NCBI GenBank assembly: GCA_913777325.1
Contig: CAJYSA010000013.1
Span: 1-64,000, forward strand
Source: an uncultured Sphingomonas sp.
GTDB lineage: Bacteria; Pseudomonadota; Alphaproteobacteria; Sphingomonadales; Sphingomonadaceae
DNA length: 64,000 nucleotides
Reading direction: 5' to 3'
Below, in pieces: positions 1 to 9,098 of this stretch (positions are counted from its first letter, which is position 1; the number at the start of each line of letters is the position of its first letter). Under the pieces are notes generated by a model. It searched no databases. It worked only from the letters and a program-made list of their open reading frames with translations, and had not been told where the DNA came from. A program made the translations under genes and the position numbers.

Positions 1-211
1 GCGATATTGGCAGGTGGTGATCGTCGCCGCGACCCCTCCCGGCCTATCCCCCCCCCTCGGCCGGGCCTGACGCCGCCCCATCGGCGCGGGGGCGCGTGCG
101 ACGCCCCCCGACGATCGATCGCGCCCCCGGAATTGGTCGCGGCTGCGACAAGATTCCGCTGTCCTCGTGCGGCGATCTTTGCCACCAGCGACGGCGTGAG
201 GGAGGCTATGG

Positions 212-2428
212 ATGCACAAGTGGTTTATCGCCGCGGCACTGGCGACGACGGGGTTTTCGGTCGTGGCTGACGCGCAGGCGCCGGCCTCGTCACGGCTCAC
301 GCTGGAGCGCGTGTTCGCCGCGCCCGACCTCGCCGGGCCGCAACCGCGCGCGCTGAAGCTGTCGCCGGACGGCACGTTGCTCACTTTCCTGCGTCCGCGC
401 CCCGACGACAAGGACCGGCTGGATCTGTGGGCGCGCGACACGACCACCGGCGCGGAACGGATGCTGGTCGACAGCCTGAAGATCGGCACCGGCGCCGCCT
501 TGTCGGAGGCGGAGAAGATGCAGCGCGAACGCGCGCGGATCGGCGCGCTGAAGGGGATCATCGGCTATGACTGGGCCGCGGACGGGCGCAGCCTGCTCGT
601 CCCGATCGACGGCAACCTGTATCTCGCCGGGATCGACGGTCAGGTGCGCCGGATCACCGACGTGCCCGGCGGCGTGCTCAACGCCAACGTCTCCCCGCGC
701 GGCGGCTTCGTCAGCTACGTGCGCGACCAGAACGTCTGGGTGCAGCCGCTGGGGCAGGGCGCCGCGCGCGCGCTGACCGACGAGGGCAAGGGCAATGTCC
801 ATTTCGGCGAGGCGGAATTCGTCGCGCAGGAGGAGATGCACCGCACCGACGGCTATTGGTGGAGCCCCGACGATCGCTATCTGGCGGTCGAGCGCTTCGA
901 CGAGACGCCCGTCAAGGTCTTCACGCGCGCCGCGATCGGCGCCACCGGCACCAGCATCTACGAACAGCGCTATCCGGCCGCCGGCACGCCGAACGTGCTG
1001 GTCGATCTCTACGTCCTGCGCGCCGACGGCTCGGGGAAGGTCAAGGTCGATCTCGGGACCGACCCGGACATCTACCTGGCGCGTGTCGACTGGCTGCCGG
1101 ACGGCACCGCGTTGCTGGTGCAGCGCGAAAATCGCGCGCAGACGAGGCTCGACGTTCTGCGCGTCGACCCCGCCACCGGCAAGGCCACCGTCCTGTTCAC
1201 CGAGAACGCGCGCGCCAAGAGCTGGATCAATCTTACCGACAGCTATCGCGTTTTGGGGGACGGCAGCCTGCTGTGGCGCTCCGAACGCGACGGCTACGGC
1301 CATCTGTGGCGGCTGAAGGCCGGGCGCTGGACGCAATTGACGAAGGGCGAGTGGGTCGTCACCGGGCTGGTCGGCGTCGACGAGCCGAAGGGGCTGGTCT
1401 ATTTCCTCGGCACCAAGGACGACGTCCTCGAACAGCATCTCTACGCGCTCGACCTGAAAGGCGGCGCAATCACCCGCCTGACCGAGCGTGGCTGGAACAA
1501 CAGCGTCACCGCCGATGGCGCGGCGCGGCGCTTCCTGGTCACCCGCTCCAACCCGAACCAGCCGCCGCAGACCTATCTGGCCGACGCGACGGGAAAGCGC
1601 GTGGCATGGATCAACGAAAATCGCGTCGATGGCACGCATCCCTATGCCCCCTATCTCGCCAGCCATCGTCCCATGCAGTTCGGCACGATCAAGGCGGCGG
1701 ACGGGAAGACCGATCTCCACTGGCAGATGGTCACGCCCCGGCTGGAGCCGGGCAAGCGCTACCCGGTCTTCTTCCAGCATTATGGCGGCCCGGGCTCGCA
1801 GGGGGTGGTGCGCAACTGGAAGAACCCGCTGATCCAGTATCTGGTCGGGCAGGGCTGGATCTATTTCGAGCTGGATAATCGCGGCTCCCCCAATCGCGGC
1901 GTCGATTTCGAAAGCGCGATCTGGCACGCGATGGGCACGGTGGAGGTCGCGGATCAGCGCAAGGGCGCCGATTATCTGAAGACGCTGGCGTTCGTCGATC
2001 CCGCGCGGATCGCCACCTATGGCTGGTCCTACGGCGGCTATATGTCGCTGAAGATGATCGAGGCGGATCAGAACGTCTATGCCGCCGCGGTCTCGGGCGC
2101 GCCGGTCAGCGACTGGCACCTCTACGACACGCATTATACCGAGCGGTACATGGGCGATCCGCGCGTCGACGGCGTCGCGTATGATGCATCGCGCGCGGTG
2201 ATCGATCCGAAGAAGATCGTCACGCCGATGCTGCTGATGCACGGCATGGCCGACGACAACGTCTTCCTCGACAATTCGACGAAGGTCGCCGCCGAGTTGC
2301 AGGCCGCCGACATGCCGTTCGACATGATGCTCTATCCGGGCAAGACGCATTCGGCGGTCCGCGACATCCACGTCTGGACCACGATCGAGCGATTCCTCGA
2401 TCGCACCGTGCGCGACAAGCCGGAGTGA
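212..2428 (+). CDS. Dipeptidyl peptidase IV, S9 family serine peptidase
   Basis: This 738-residue exported prolyl peptidase should remove X-Pro or X-Ala dipeptides from peptide N-termini in the periplasm. The N-terminus is a signal peptide ending around VVADAQA. A DPP-IV-type beta-propeller follows, then a C-terminal alpha/beta-hydrolase domain. The nucleophile lies in GWSYGGY (Ser606). The likely acid is Asp681 in HGMADDNVF and the likely base is His713. The paired glutamates Glu207-Glu208 in QEEMHR, within a YWWSPD context, match the residues that bind the substrate amino terminus in DPP-IV and support DPP-IV over other S9 peptidases. The start is chosen because a purine-rich AGGGAGG lies a few bases upstream and the signal peptide begins there. 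An ATG at 208 is in another frame. Confidence 0.92.
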   Translation: MHKWFIAAALATTGFSVVADAQAPASSRLTLERVFAAPDLAGPQPRALKLSPDGTLLTFLRPRPDDKDRLDLWARDTTTGAERMLVDSLKIGTGAALSEAEKMQRERARIGALKGIIGYDWAADGRSLLVPIDGNLYLAGIDGQVRRITDVPGGVLNANVSPRGGFVSYVRDQNVWVQPLGQGAARALTDEGKGNVHFGEAEFVAQEEMHRTDGYWWSPDDRYLAVERFDETPVKVFTRAAIGATGTSIYEQRYPAAGTPNVLVDLYVLRADGSGKVKVDLGTDPDIYLARVDWLPDGTALLVQRENRAQTRLDVLRVDPATGKATVLFTENARAKSWINLTDSYRVLGDGSLLWRSERDGYGHLWRLKAGRWTQLTKGEWVVTGLVGVDEPKGLVYFLGTKDDVLEQHLYALDLKGGAITRLTERGWNNSVTADGAARRFLVTRSNPNQPPQTYLADATGKRVAWINENRVDGTHPYAPYLASHRPMQFGTIKAADGKTDLHWQMVTPRLEPGKRYPVFFQHYGGPGSQGVVRNWKNPLIQYLVGQGWIYFELDNRGSPNRGVDFESAIWHAMGTVEVADQRKGADYLKTLAFVDPARIATYGWSYGGYMSLKMIEADQNVYAAAVSGAPVSDWHLYDTHYTERYMGDPRVDGVAYDASRAVIDPKKIVTPMLLMHGMADDNVFLDNSTKVAAELQAADMPFDMMLYPGKTHSAVRDIHVWTTIERFLDRTVRDKPE

Positions 2429-2483
2429 ACCGTCACCACCACGGTGTCATTCCGGCGTCGCGATGATCCCATAACGCCCGGCC

Positions 2484-3200
2484 ATGCGCTTCCTGACCCT
2501 GTTTCACCTGTCGCCGTTTCTCGACACCGCGATCAGTTACCTGACGGCCTTCGTCCTCGGCACCGCGATCGGGGCGGAGCGTCAGTATCGGCAGCGGACC
2601 GCGGGCCTGCGCACCAATGCACTGGTTGCGATCGGCGCGGCGGCGTTCGTCGACCTCGGCCAGCGGCTGGGTGGCGACGTCGAGTCGATCCGCGTCATCT
2701 CCTATGTCGTGTCGGGGATCGGTTTCCTCGGCGCGGGGGTCATCATGAAGGAGGGGATGAACGTTCGCGGCCTCAACACCGCGGCGACCCTGTGGTGTTC
2801 GGCGGCGGTCGGTGCGATCGCCGGGTCGGACATGGTGGCGGAGGCCATGTTGCTGACCGGCGTGGTCCTGTTCGCCAATACGGCGCTTCGTCCGCTGGTC
2901 GACGCGATCAACCGCATCCCATTCGCCGGCGGTACGGTCGAGGCGACCTATAGCGTCACGATCACCGTCGCGGTGGAGGGGGCGGGGCCGCTGGGCGACC
3001 TGCTGGTCGAGCATCTCGAACAGGCGCAATTGCCGGTCGCCGATCTCGCGACGCAGGATCGCGGCGACGAGCAGGTCGCGCTGGTCGCCACGCTGGTCGG
3101 CACGAATGTCGCGGATGGTGAACTGGATGCCCTGGTCGAGCATCTGTCGACGGTCCACGGTATCGACCATGCCACCTGGCAGGTGAGCACGCACGATTAG
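2484..3200 (+). CDS. MgtC/SapB family inner-membrane protein
   Basis: A 238-residue protein with the MgtC/SapB fold. The N-terminal half is a bundle of hydrophobic helices carrying the family signatures RTAGLRTNALVAIGAAAF and GIGFLGAGVIMKEG, followed by GLNTAATLW. The C-terminal 80 or so residues form a soluble, ACT-like domain. MgtC proteins are linked to Mg2+ limitation, acid stress and control of F-type ATP synthase in intracellular pathogens. In free-living bacteria the role is less clear, so I assign only the family. The gene begins 55 bases after the peptidase stop and is followed, 57 bases on, by asd on the same strand. No Mg-sensing leader is evident in the short upstream gap. Confidence 0.88.
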   Translation: MRFLTLFHLSPFLDTAISYLTAFVLGTAIGAERQYRQRTAGLRTNALVAIGAAAFVDLGQRLGGDVESIRVISYVVSGIGFLGAGVIMKEGMNVRGLNTAATLWCSAAVGAIAGSDMVAEAMLLTGVVLFANTALRPLVDAINRIPFAGGTVEATYSVTITVAVEGAGPLGDLLVEHLEQAQLPVADLATQDRGDEQVALVATLVGTNVADGELDALVEHLSTVHGIDHATWQVSTHD

Positions 3201-3257
3201 GAAAGCGGATGGACGTTCCCGCGCAACGTCGATAGGGCGCTGCCATCAGCGGAGGTT

Positions 3258-4331
3258 TTGATGGGTTATCGGGTGGTGGTGGCGGGTGCCACGGGCAATG
3301 TCGGGCGCGAGATGGTCAACATCCTCGCCGAGCGGCAGTTTCCGGCGGACGAGATCGCGGTGCTGGCATCGTCGCGCTCGGTCGGCGACCAGATCGAATA
3401 TGGCGACACCGGCAAGATGTTGACGGTGAAGAATATCGAGCATTTCGATCCCGCCGGCTGGGACATGGCGCTGTTCGCGATCGGCAGCGAGGCGACCGCG
3501 GTCTACGCGCCGAAGTTCGCCGCCGCCGGTTGCACCGTGATCGACAATTCCTCGCTCTACCGCATGGATCCGGACGTGCCGCTGATCGTGCCGGAGGTGA
3601 ATGCCGAGGCGATCGACGGCTATCGTGCGAAGAACATCATCGCCAATCCGAATTGCTCGACCGCGCAGATGGTCGTCGCGCTCAAGCCGCTGCACGATGC
3701 CGCCACGATCAAGCGCGTCGTCGTCGCCACCTATCAATCGGTGTCGGGCGCGGGCAAGGTCGGCATGGACGAGCTGTTCGAGCAGAGCCGCAACATCTTC
3801 GTCGGCGATTCCGCCGAGCCGAAGAAGTTCACCAAGCAGATCGCCTTCAACGTCATCCCGCACATCGACAGCTTCCTGGACGACGGCTCGACCAAGGAAG
3901 AGTGGAAGATGGTCGTCGAGACCAAGAAGATCCTCGATCCCAAGATCAAGGTCACCGCCACCTGCGTCCGCGTGCCGGTGTTCGTCGGCCATTCCGAGGC
4001 GCTGAACATCGAGTTCGAGAACGAGCTGTCGGCGGAGGACGCCCAGAACATCCTGCGCGAGGCGCCCGGCGTGATGCTGGTCGACAAGCGCGAGGACGGT
4101 GGCTACGTCACGCCGATCGAAAGCGCCGGCGATGACGCGACCTACGTCAGCCGCGTGCGCGAGGATCCCACCGTCGACAACGGTCTCGCGCTCTGGTGCG
4201 TCAGCGACAACCTCCGCAAGGGCGCCGCGCTCAACGCGGTGCAGATCGCCGAGCTGCTCGGGCGTCGCCACCTGAAGAAGGCCGACGAGGCCGGCGCTGA
4301 CGACTTTCAGGCCGTCCTGACCGCCGAGTAA
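3258..4331 (+). CDS. asd: Aspartate-semialdehyde dehydrogenase
   Basis: Reduces L-4-aspartyl phosphate to L-aspartate semialdehyde with NADPH, the branch point to lysine/diaminopimelate, threonine and methionine. The N-terminal Rossmann motif is VAGATGNVGREM. The catalytic cysteine lies in PNCSTAQM (Cys133), and the downstream SVSGAGK segment is also typical. The length of 357 residues is slightly longer than most bacterial homologues because of a C-terminal tail. A GGAGG ribosome-binding sequence lies just before the ATG. The gene stands alone and ends at a strong GC-rich hairpin. Confidence 0.96.
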   Translation: MMGYRVVVAGATGNVGREMVNILAERQFPADEIAVLASSRSVGDQIEYGDTGKMLTVKNIEHFDPAGWDMALFAIGSEATAVYAPKFAAAGCTVIDNSSLYRMDPDVPLIVPEVNAEAIDGYRAKNIIANPNCSTAQMVVALKPLHDAATIKRVVVATYQSVSGAGKVGMDELFEQSRNIFVGDSAEPKKFTKQIAFNVIPHIDSFLDDGSTKEEWKMVVETKKILDPKIKVTATCVRVPVFVGHSEALNIEFENELSAEDAQNILREAPGVMLVDKREDGGYVTPIESAGDDATYVSRVREDPTVDNGLALWCVSDNLRKGAALNAVQIAELLGRRHLKKADEAGADDFQAVLTAE

Positions 4332-4351
4332 CGCCACCCGCGATCATGGCA

Positions 4352-4380
4352 GGCGCGCGCCGATAATCTCGGCGCGCGCC
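4352..4380. terminator. Strong hairpin after asd
   Basis: A perfect 12-bp stem (GGCGCGCGCCGA and its complement) closes on a 5-base loop, starting 20 bases after the asd stop. The following CCTTG is only weakly T-rich, so this could be an intrinsic terminator or an RNA-stabilising stem. It also marks the edge of the repeat tract. Confidence 0.55.
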
Positions 4381-4419
4381 CCTTGACCGCGCGCCCCATC
4401 GTCACAGCCCGGCCCCGCC

Positions 4420-4895
4420 CGTCATTGCGAGCGCAGCGAAGCAATCCAGGGCGTCCTGACGGCCCGGTCGATCGCCGCACGACCCGCGTCATGGCGAACC
4501 AACGCTATGTCATCGCCGTCCACGAAACTCAGCGATCGACTCCCTCGCCCAACGCCGCAGCCCCGCCCGTCCTTGCGAGCACAGCGAAGCAATCCAGAGC
4601 GTCCTGACGGCCCAATGGATCGCCGCACGACCCGCGCCATGGCCAACCGACGTGACGTCACCACCGTCCACGAAGTCCGGCGATCGACTCCCTCACCCAA
4701 CGCCGCAGCCCCGCCCGTCCTAGCGAGCACAGCGAAGCGATCCAGAGCGTCCTGACGACCCAATGGATCGCCGCACGACCCGCGCCATGGCGAACCAACG
4801 TTCTGTCATCGCCGGCCCCGGAACCACCGATCGATGCCCCGCTCCAACCGCGGCCCGCCCATCATCACCGGCACAGCACCCTGACGCACCCCCGT
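4420..4895. repeat. 148-bp tandem repeat, about 3.2 copies
   Basis: Copies begin at 4420, 4568 and 4716, exactly 148 bases apart. A decayed start of a fourth lies near 4860. Each copy opens with a sequence close to CGTCATTGCGAGCGCAGCGA, continues through CAATCCAG and GCGTCCTGACGGCCC, and then carries a shared spacer containing GATCGCCGCACGACCCGC and CGATCGACTCCCTC. Copies 1 and 2 align end to end; copy 3 diverges in its last third. The opening 40 bases match the left half of the 77-bp palindromes at 27938 and 40298. The open frames that run through the tract are an artefact of the repeat. No gene is supported between 4332 and 4935. Confidence 0.9.
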
Positions 4896-4935
4896 AGCGC
4901 GCCGCCACGCGCGCCATCCGCGACGGCCCGCGCCC

Positions 4936-5544
4936 TCAATATCCCCGATAGCGCCCCGGGCGATGCCAGGCGATCAGGATGCCGCTGATCGCCGCCGACG
5001 ATACCGCCGACCATCCGACGCGTTCCGCCGGCAGGAAGGCGAGCGCGGTCAGCAGGATCAGCGCGTCGATCGCCATCTGCGTCCGCCCCGCGTTCCATCC
5101 GCGTGTCTTCTGCAGCCACAGCGTCACCACGCCTGTCCCGCCGATCCCGGCATGATGCCGCGCCAGCGCCAGGGCGCCGAACCCGATCACCGATCCCCCC
5201 GCCAGCGCCGCGAACGCGGGGTCGATATGCGCGATGGTCAGCCCGATCCGCGTCCACGTTCCCAGCAACGCCACCCCCGCGCCGACCAGCACGGTGCGCA
5301 GCGTGAACCGCCGCCCCATCGCTTTCCACGCCACCCACATGAAGGGCAGGTTGATCAGCGTGAACAGCACCCCCGTCGGCAGCGGCACGGCATAGGAGAT
5401 CAGCAGCGCGATCCCGGCCGTGCCGCCGGTCACCAGCCCGGCGGCGTGGAGCAACGCCAGTCCCAGCACGACCAGGATGCAACCGAGCGTCAGCGCATAG
5501 GCGTCCTCGATCGCCGAATGGGGGATGGGTTCGTCGGGGGTCAC
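4936..5544 (-). CDS. YitT family membrane protein
   Basis: A 202-residue integral membrane protein of the YitT type, with about six hydrophobic segments and little soluble sequence. The N-terminal segment LGCILVVLGLALLHAAGLVTG followed by GGTAGIALLISY is the characteristic start of the family, and GGTGVVTLWLQ recurs in the second half. Substrate and function are unknown for most members. It lacks the C-terminal DUF2179 domain found in longer Firmicutes homologues. The gene is alone on its strand, between the repeat tract and a divergent hydrolase. The 216-base gap upstream (5545-5760) shows nothing I can name. Confidence 0.8.
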   Translation of the reverse strand: MTPDEPIPHSAIEDAYALTLGCILVVLGLALLHAAGLVTGGTAGIALLISYAVPLPTGVLFTLINLPFMWVAWKAMGRRFTLRTVLVGAGVALLGTWTRIGLTIAHIDPAFAALAGGSVIGFGALALARHHAGIGGTGVVTLWLQKTRGWNAGRTQMAIDALILLTALAFLPAERVGWSAVSSAAISGILIAWHRPGRYRGY

Positions 5545-5760
5545 GCGGCGTTCCTACCCGCCCCGCGATCTTGCTGCAACGCAGCATCGGTGGACCGCCG
5601 CGTCGGTCGCGTTTAGAGCCGCTCCATCGCGCACCGCTCGCGCCCGGTCGGCGGCGTTCGGCATCATGGTCGACCATCGAGCGTGCCGGTGACGGTTATT
5701 TTGGCGCGGGACGTGGCACCAGACGCCGCTCGCGCGGCACCAGCAAGTGGATCGAATCGC

Positions 5761-6516
5761 GTGACCGACATTGCACCCCGATATTTCGACAGCTTCGATG
5801 GACAGGCCATCGCTTGGCGCGAACTGGGGGACGGGCGCCCGGTCGTCCTGATCCACGGCTTCTTCTCCGATGCGCGGACCAATTGGCTAAAGTACGGACA
5901 TGCCAGTGCAATCGCGGCGGCGGGCTTCCGCGTCATCATGCCCGATCTGCGCGCGCACGGCGACAGCGCCCGCCCGCACGACCCCGCCGCCTATCCGCCC
6001 GACGCACTGGCGAAGGATGGTCACGCCTTGGTCGAACATCTCGGTCTAACTGACTACGATCTCGGCGGATATTCTCTTGGGGCGCGGACGGTGGTGCGGA
6101 TGCTGGCGACCGGCGCCGCCCCGCGCCGGGTGATCGTCTCGGGCATGGGGTTCGACGGCATCACCCGCGCCGACCGTCGTGCCGGACACTTCCGCAACAT
6201 CCTGACGAACCTGGGGAAACACGAGCGTGGCAGCCCCGAATGGATGGCCGAGGCGTTCCTGAAGACCACCGGCGGCGATCCCGTCGCGCTGCTAGGGATC
6301 ATCGACACCTTCGTCGGCACCCCCGCCGACGTATTGGATACGATCGCCCAACCCACCCTGGTCGTCTGCGGCAAGGACGATGACGACAACGGCTCGGCTC
6401 CGGAGTTGGCCGATGCCCTGCCGCATGCACGCTATGTCGAGGTGCCCGGCAACCACATGAGCGCGGTGACCAAACCCGAACTCGGCCAGGCGATCGCTGA
6501 CTTCCTCGCTGGGTAA
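5761..6516 (+). CDS. Alpha/beta-fold hydrolase
   Basis: A soluble 251-residue alpha/beta hydrolase. The oxyanion-hole HG lies in VVLIHGFFSD, followed by the conserved DLRAHGDS. The nucleophile elbow is GGYSLGARTV, with Ser as nucleophile. The acid is probably an Asp in VVCGKDDDD, and the base is the His of PGNHMSAV near the C-terminus. All three triad members are therefore present, but the substrate cannot be read from sequence. I start at GTG 5761 because homology-like sequence begins there (TDIAPRYFDS). The frame is open up to 5683, but that extension is low-complexity. The neighbours are unrelated. Confidence 0.8.
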   Translation: MTDIAPRYFDSFDGQAIAWRELGDGRPVVLIHGFFSDARTNWLKYGHASAIAAAGFRVIMPDLRAHGDSARPHDPAAYPPDALAKDGHALVEHLGLTDYDLGGYSLGARTVVRMLATGAAPRRVIVSGMGFDGITRADRRAGHFRNILTNLGKHERGSPEWMAEAFLKTTGGDPVALLGIIDTFVGTPADVLDTIAQPTLVVCGKDDDDNGSAPELADALPHARYVEVPGNHMSAVTKPELGQAIADFLAG

Positions 6517-6535
6517 CTATCCGACATCAAAGCAG

Positions 6536-6576
6536 GAAAAAGGTGGTGCCGGCCCGATTGTGTCGGGGCCGGCACC
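6536..6576 (-). terminator. Intrinsic terminator of the basic membrane protein gene
   Basis: Read on the minus strand, an 11-bp stem (GGTGCCGGCCC with its complement, loop of 10) at 6545-6576 is followed by ACC and a run of T at 6536-6541. This is a standard Rho-independent terminator directly after the stop at 6583. It may also serve the hydrolase arriving from the other side. Confidence 0.8.
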
Positions 6577-6582
6577 CGGTCG

Positions 6583-7056
6583 TCACGCCTTTTCGGGGAT
6601 CGTGTTCTCGTCGGCGATGCCGGCCTCGAACGAGGCGGACGGGTCCTTGCCGTCGGGCTGATGGGCCTTGCCGCGCTTGAAATCTTCCGGCTTGGGCGGT
6701 CGTGGCGTCGATCCGCGCAACGTCAGCAACGCCGCCGTCGCCGCCGCACCGATCGCGGCGACTCCGCCCGCGATCGCCGCCGCGCTCCATTTGCCGCCAA
6801 CCTTCTCGATCGCCGCCGATCCGCGCGACGCCGGTTTGCGCGACGCCGCGCGCGGGCGCTTGGCCGCCGGCTTCCTGGCGGCGGTGTTGGCCGTTTCCGC
6901 CTTCGTTTCCTTGGGCTTGGCCGTTTTCGATCCTGCCTTTGCGGTGCTGGTGCGCGGCGTGGCGGCCTTGGGCGCCGCGGCCTTACGCGGCGCGCGGCGG
7001 CGCGGGGTGGCCGGCTTGGACGCAGCCGCTGGCGTGTCGGTGGAATCGTCGGCCAT
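6583..7056 (-). CDS. Histone-H1-like Ala/Lys/Pro-rich protein with one membrane helix
   Basis: No defined function. The 157-residue protein has three parts. Residues 1 to about 85 form a disordered, strongly basic tail of repeated AAxKPA, PRRRAPRKAA and KAAAPKAA patterns, like eukaryotic H1 or bacterial HU-tail sequences. Next comes one hydrophobic stretch, SAAAIAGGVAAIGAAATAAL, long enough to span a membrane. The last 40 residues are polar and more acidic. The start is MADDST at 7056, with AAGGGAG placed correctly upstream; an upstream in-frame ATG at 7074 lacks this. The gene is monocistronic with its own terminator. It may bind nucleic acid or polyanions near the membrane, or simply be a stress-related low-complexity protein. 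Confidence 0.7.
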   Translation of the reverse strand: MADDSTDTPAAASKPATPRRRAPRKAAAPKAATPRTSTAKAGSKTAKPKETKAETANTAARKPAAKRPRAASRKPASRGSAAIEKVGGKWSAAAIAGGVAAIGAAATAALLTLRGSTPRPPKPEDFKRGKAHQPDGKDPSASFEAGIADENTIPEKA

Positions 7057-7119
7057 GATCGGCTCCCTTTTCAATGGTTTCGGGGGCGCAACGCACGGCA
7101 GGCGTGGTGTTTCCGAACG

Positions 7120-8550
7120 TCAGCGGAATGGCGGCTCGTTGAACGCGCGCAGCTTGCGGCTATGGAGCTTCGCGCCCTCGCGCCGCAGTTCCTCGCAGGT
7201 CTCGATCCCGATGCGCATATGCTCGCTAATGGCGCGTTCGTAGAAGCGGTTCGCCTGCCCCGGCAGCTTCAGCTCGCCATGCAGCGGCTTGTCCGACACG
7301 CACAGCAACGTCCCGTAAGGCACTCTGAAGCGGTATCCTTGTGCGGCGATCGTCGCCGATTCCATGTCGATCGCCACCGCCCGGCTCAGCGAGAAGCGCA
7401 GGGCCGAGCGCGCGTAGCGCAGCTCCCAGTTGCGATCGTCGGTGGTGACGATCGTGCCGGTGCGCAGCCGTCGCTTCAATTCGTCACCCGACTGCCCGGA
7501 CACCGTCTCCGCCGCACGCGCCAGCGCCTGCTGCACTTCCGCGATGGCGGGCACCGGAATTTCCGGTGGCAGCATGTCGTCCAGCACGTGATCGTCGCGC
7601 AGATAGGCGTGCGCCAGCACGTAATCCCCGATCCGCTGCGACGGGCGCAGACCACCGCAATGCCCGATCATCAGCCACGCCTCCGGGCGCATCACGGCAA
7701 GGTGGTCACAGATCGTCTTGGCGTTCGACGGCCCGACGCCGATGTTGACCAGGGTGATGCCGGTGCGGTCGTCCGCCATCAGGTGATAGGCGGGCATCTG
7801 CAAACGCCGCCACGCGCTGTCGTCCAGCATGGCGGGATCGTCCCCGGCCTTGAACAACACGCCGCCCGGTCCGGACAGCGCGGTGAAGCGTCCGCCCTCG
7901 CTCACCTGCTGTGCGCCCCAGCGAACGAATTCATCGACATAGCGGTGATAGTTCGTGAACAGGACGTAGCGCTGCACATGCTCGGGCGGGGTGCCGGTAT
8001 AGTGGCGGAGCCGCGCGAGGCTGAAGTCGGTGCGCAGACCGTCGAACAGCGCCAGTGGGCGCGTGCCGTCCAGCGAGGCCCACAGGCCGTCGGCGATCTC
8101 GTCACCGATGAACGCCAGCTCGGTGGTGGGGAAGTAACGCGCGAGTTCGGCGGCGGAGGTGGCATCAAGGCTGAGTGCGTGGCCCGCGTCGATGACATAG
8201 GGATAGGGGATTTCCTGCGTTCCCGACACCGCCTCGACCGAGACGTCGTAATCCTCGATCAACAGCGTCAATTGCTCGACCAGATAGTCGCTGAAGACCG
8301 CCGGCTTCGTCACGCTGATGCGATATTCGCCCGGGCTGACCAGCCGCCCGAACGAGCGCATCGGCGTCGGGCGCCCGTCGTCGCCCGCGAAGCGCAGCCG
8401 GATCTCGGGATACGCGAACGAGCCGTCGGTGCGCGCGCTGCGATCCGGCACGCTGCCATCGGCGATATAGGCGGTGATCGCTGCCTTCAGTCGATCGACG
8501 GAGGCGGTGTAGAGCCGGTCGAGTTCCCGGACGAGGTCGTTCGCTGTCAT
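7120..8550 (-). CDS. amn: AMP nucleosidase
   Basis: Hydrolyses AMP to adenine and ribose 5-phosphate, helping set adenylate levels and purine salvage. The 476-residue length is right for the full bacterial enzyme: an N-terminal Amn-specific domain of about 170 residues followed by a nucleoside-phosphorylase-like catalytic domain. The core carries TGITLVNIGVGPSNAKTICD, MIGHCGGLRPSQRIGDYVLA and, near the end, VAIDMESATIAAQGYRFRVP, whose Glu/Ser pair is typical of the PNP/UDP fold. The sequence ends FNEPPFR, typical of Amn. It lies 68 bases downstream of the peroxiredoxin gene on the same strand, separated by a GC-rich hairpin (about 8589-8610). Confidence 0.95.
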   Translation of the reverse strand: MTANDLVRELDRLYTASVDRLKAAITAYIADGSVPDRSARTDGSFAYPEIRLRFAGDDGRPTPMRSFGRLVSPGEYRISVTKPAVFSDYLVEQLTLLIEDYDVSVEAVSGTQEIPYPYVIDAGHALSLDATSAAELARYFPTTELAFIGDEIADGLWASLDGTRPLALFDGLRTDFSLARLRHYTGTPPEHVQRYVLFTNYHRYVDEFVRWGAQQVSEGGRFTALSGPGGVLFKAGDDPAMLDDSAWRRLQMPAYHLMADDRTGITLVNIGVGPSNAKTICDHLAVMRPEAWLMIGHCGGLRPSQRIGDYVLAHAYLRDDHVLDDMLPPEIPVPAIAEVQQALARAAETVSGQSGDELKRRLRTGTIVTTDDRNWELRYARSALRFSLSRAVAIDMESATIAAQGYRFRVPYGTLLCVSDKPLHGELKLPGQANRFYERAISEHMRIGIETCEELRREGAKLHSRKLRAFNEPPFR

Positions 8551-8618
8551 GTCGGACGGTTATATAGTCCGTGTGACCTCGGCAAGTCGCCCCGCCGCGC
8601 GGGCGGGGCGTCCATCGA

Positions 8619-9098
8619 TCACAGCGTGTCGAGCAGGTGGTCGGCGGAGCTGACGCGGAACTCGCCCGGCTCCTCGACATGCAGCGACTCGACCGTGCCG
8701 TCGTTGACGATCATCGCGTATCGCTGGCTGCGCTTGCCCATGCCGAACTTGGTGCCGTCCATGTCCAGCCCCAGTGCGGTGGCGAAATCGCCGTTGCCAT
8801 CGGCCAGCATCGTGATGCCCTGCGCATCGCTGGCCTTGGCCCACGCCTCGAGCACGAATGGATCGTTGACCGAGGTGCAGGCGATTTCCTCCACGCCCTT
8901 GGCCTTCAGCGCGTCGGCCTTTTCGACGAACCCCGGCAGATGCTTGGCCGAGCAGGTCGGGGTGAAGGCGCCCGGCACCGCGAACAGCGCGACGCGGCGG
9001 CCCTTGAAATAGCTGCCCGTATCGACCGGCTCGCGCCCGTCGGGGGTCAGTCGGGTGAGCTGGACGGACGGAAGAGAGTCGCCGATGCCGATGGTCAT
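8619..9098 (-). CDS. Type II (Prx5-like) peroxiredoxin
   Basis: A 159-residue thiol peroxidase that should reduce H2O2 and organic hydroperoxides using glutaredoxin or thioredoxin. The peroxidatic cysteine is Cys49 in PGAFTPTCSAKHLPGF, the signature of the Prx5 subfamily. A second cysteine, Cys74 (EEIACTSVNDPF), sits at the place of the intramolecular resolving cysteine of plant type II peroxiredoxins. No fused glutaredoxin domain is present. The gene is divergent from the YqgE gene; the 96-base gap between them must hold both promoters. Confidence 0.92.
   Translation of the reverse strand: MTIGIGDSLPSVQLTRLTPDGREPVDTGSYFKGRRVALFAVPGAFTPTCSAKHLPGFVEKADALKAKGVEEIACTSVNDPFVLEAWAKASDAQGITMLADGNGDFATALGLDMDGTKFGMGKRSQRYAMIVNDGTVESLHVEEPGEFRVSSADHLLDTL

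Noticed and set aside
4420..4895. CRISPR array
   Set aside because: The period is 148 bases with conserved spacers, and no short repeats with unique spacers or cas genes are present.
4383..4917. Short protein frames through the tandem tract
   Set aside because: They repeat with the DNA unit, change frame partners between copies and have no start signals.
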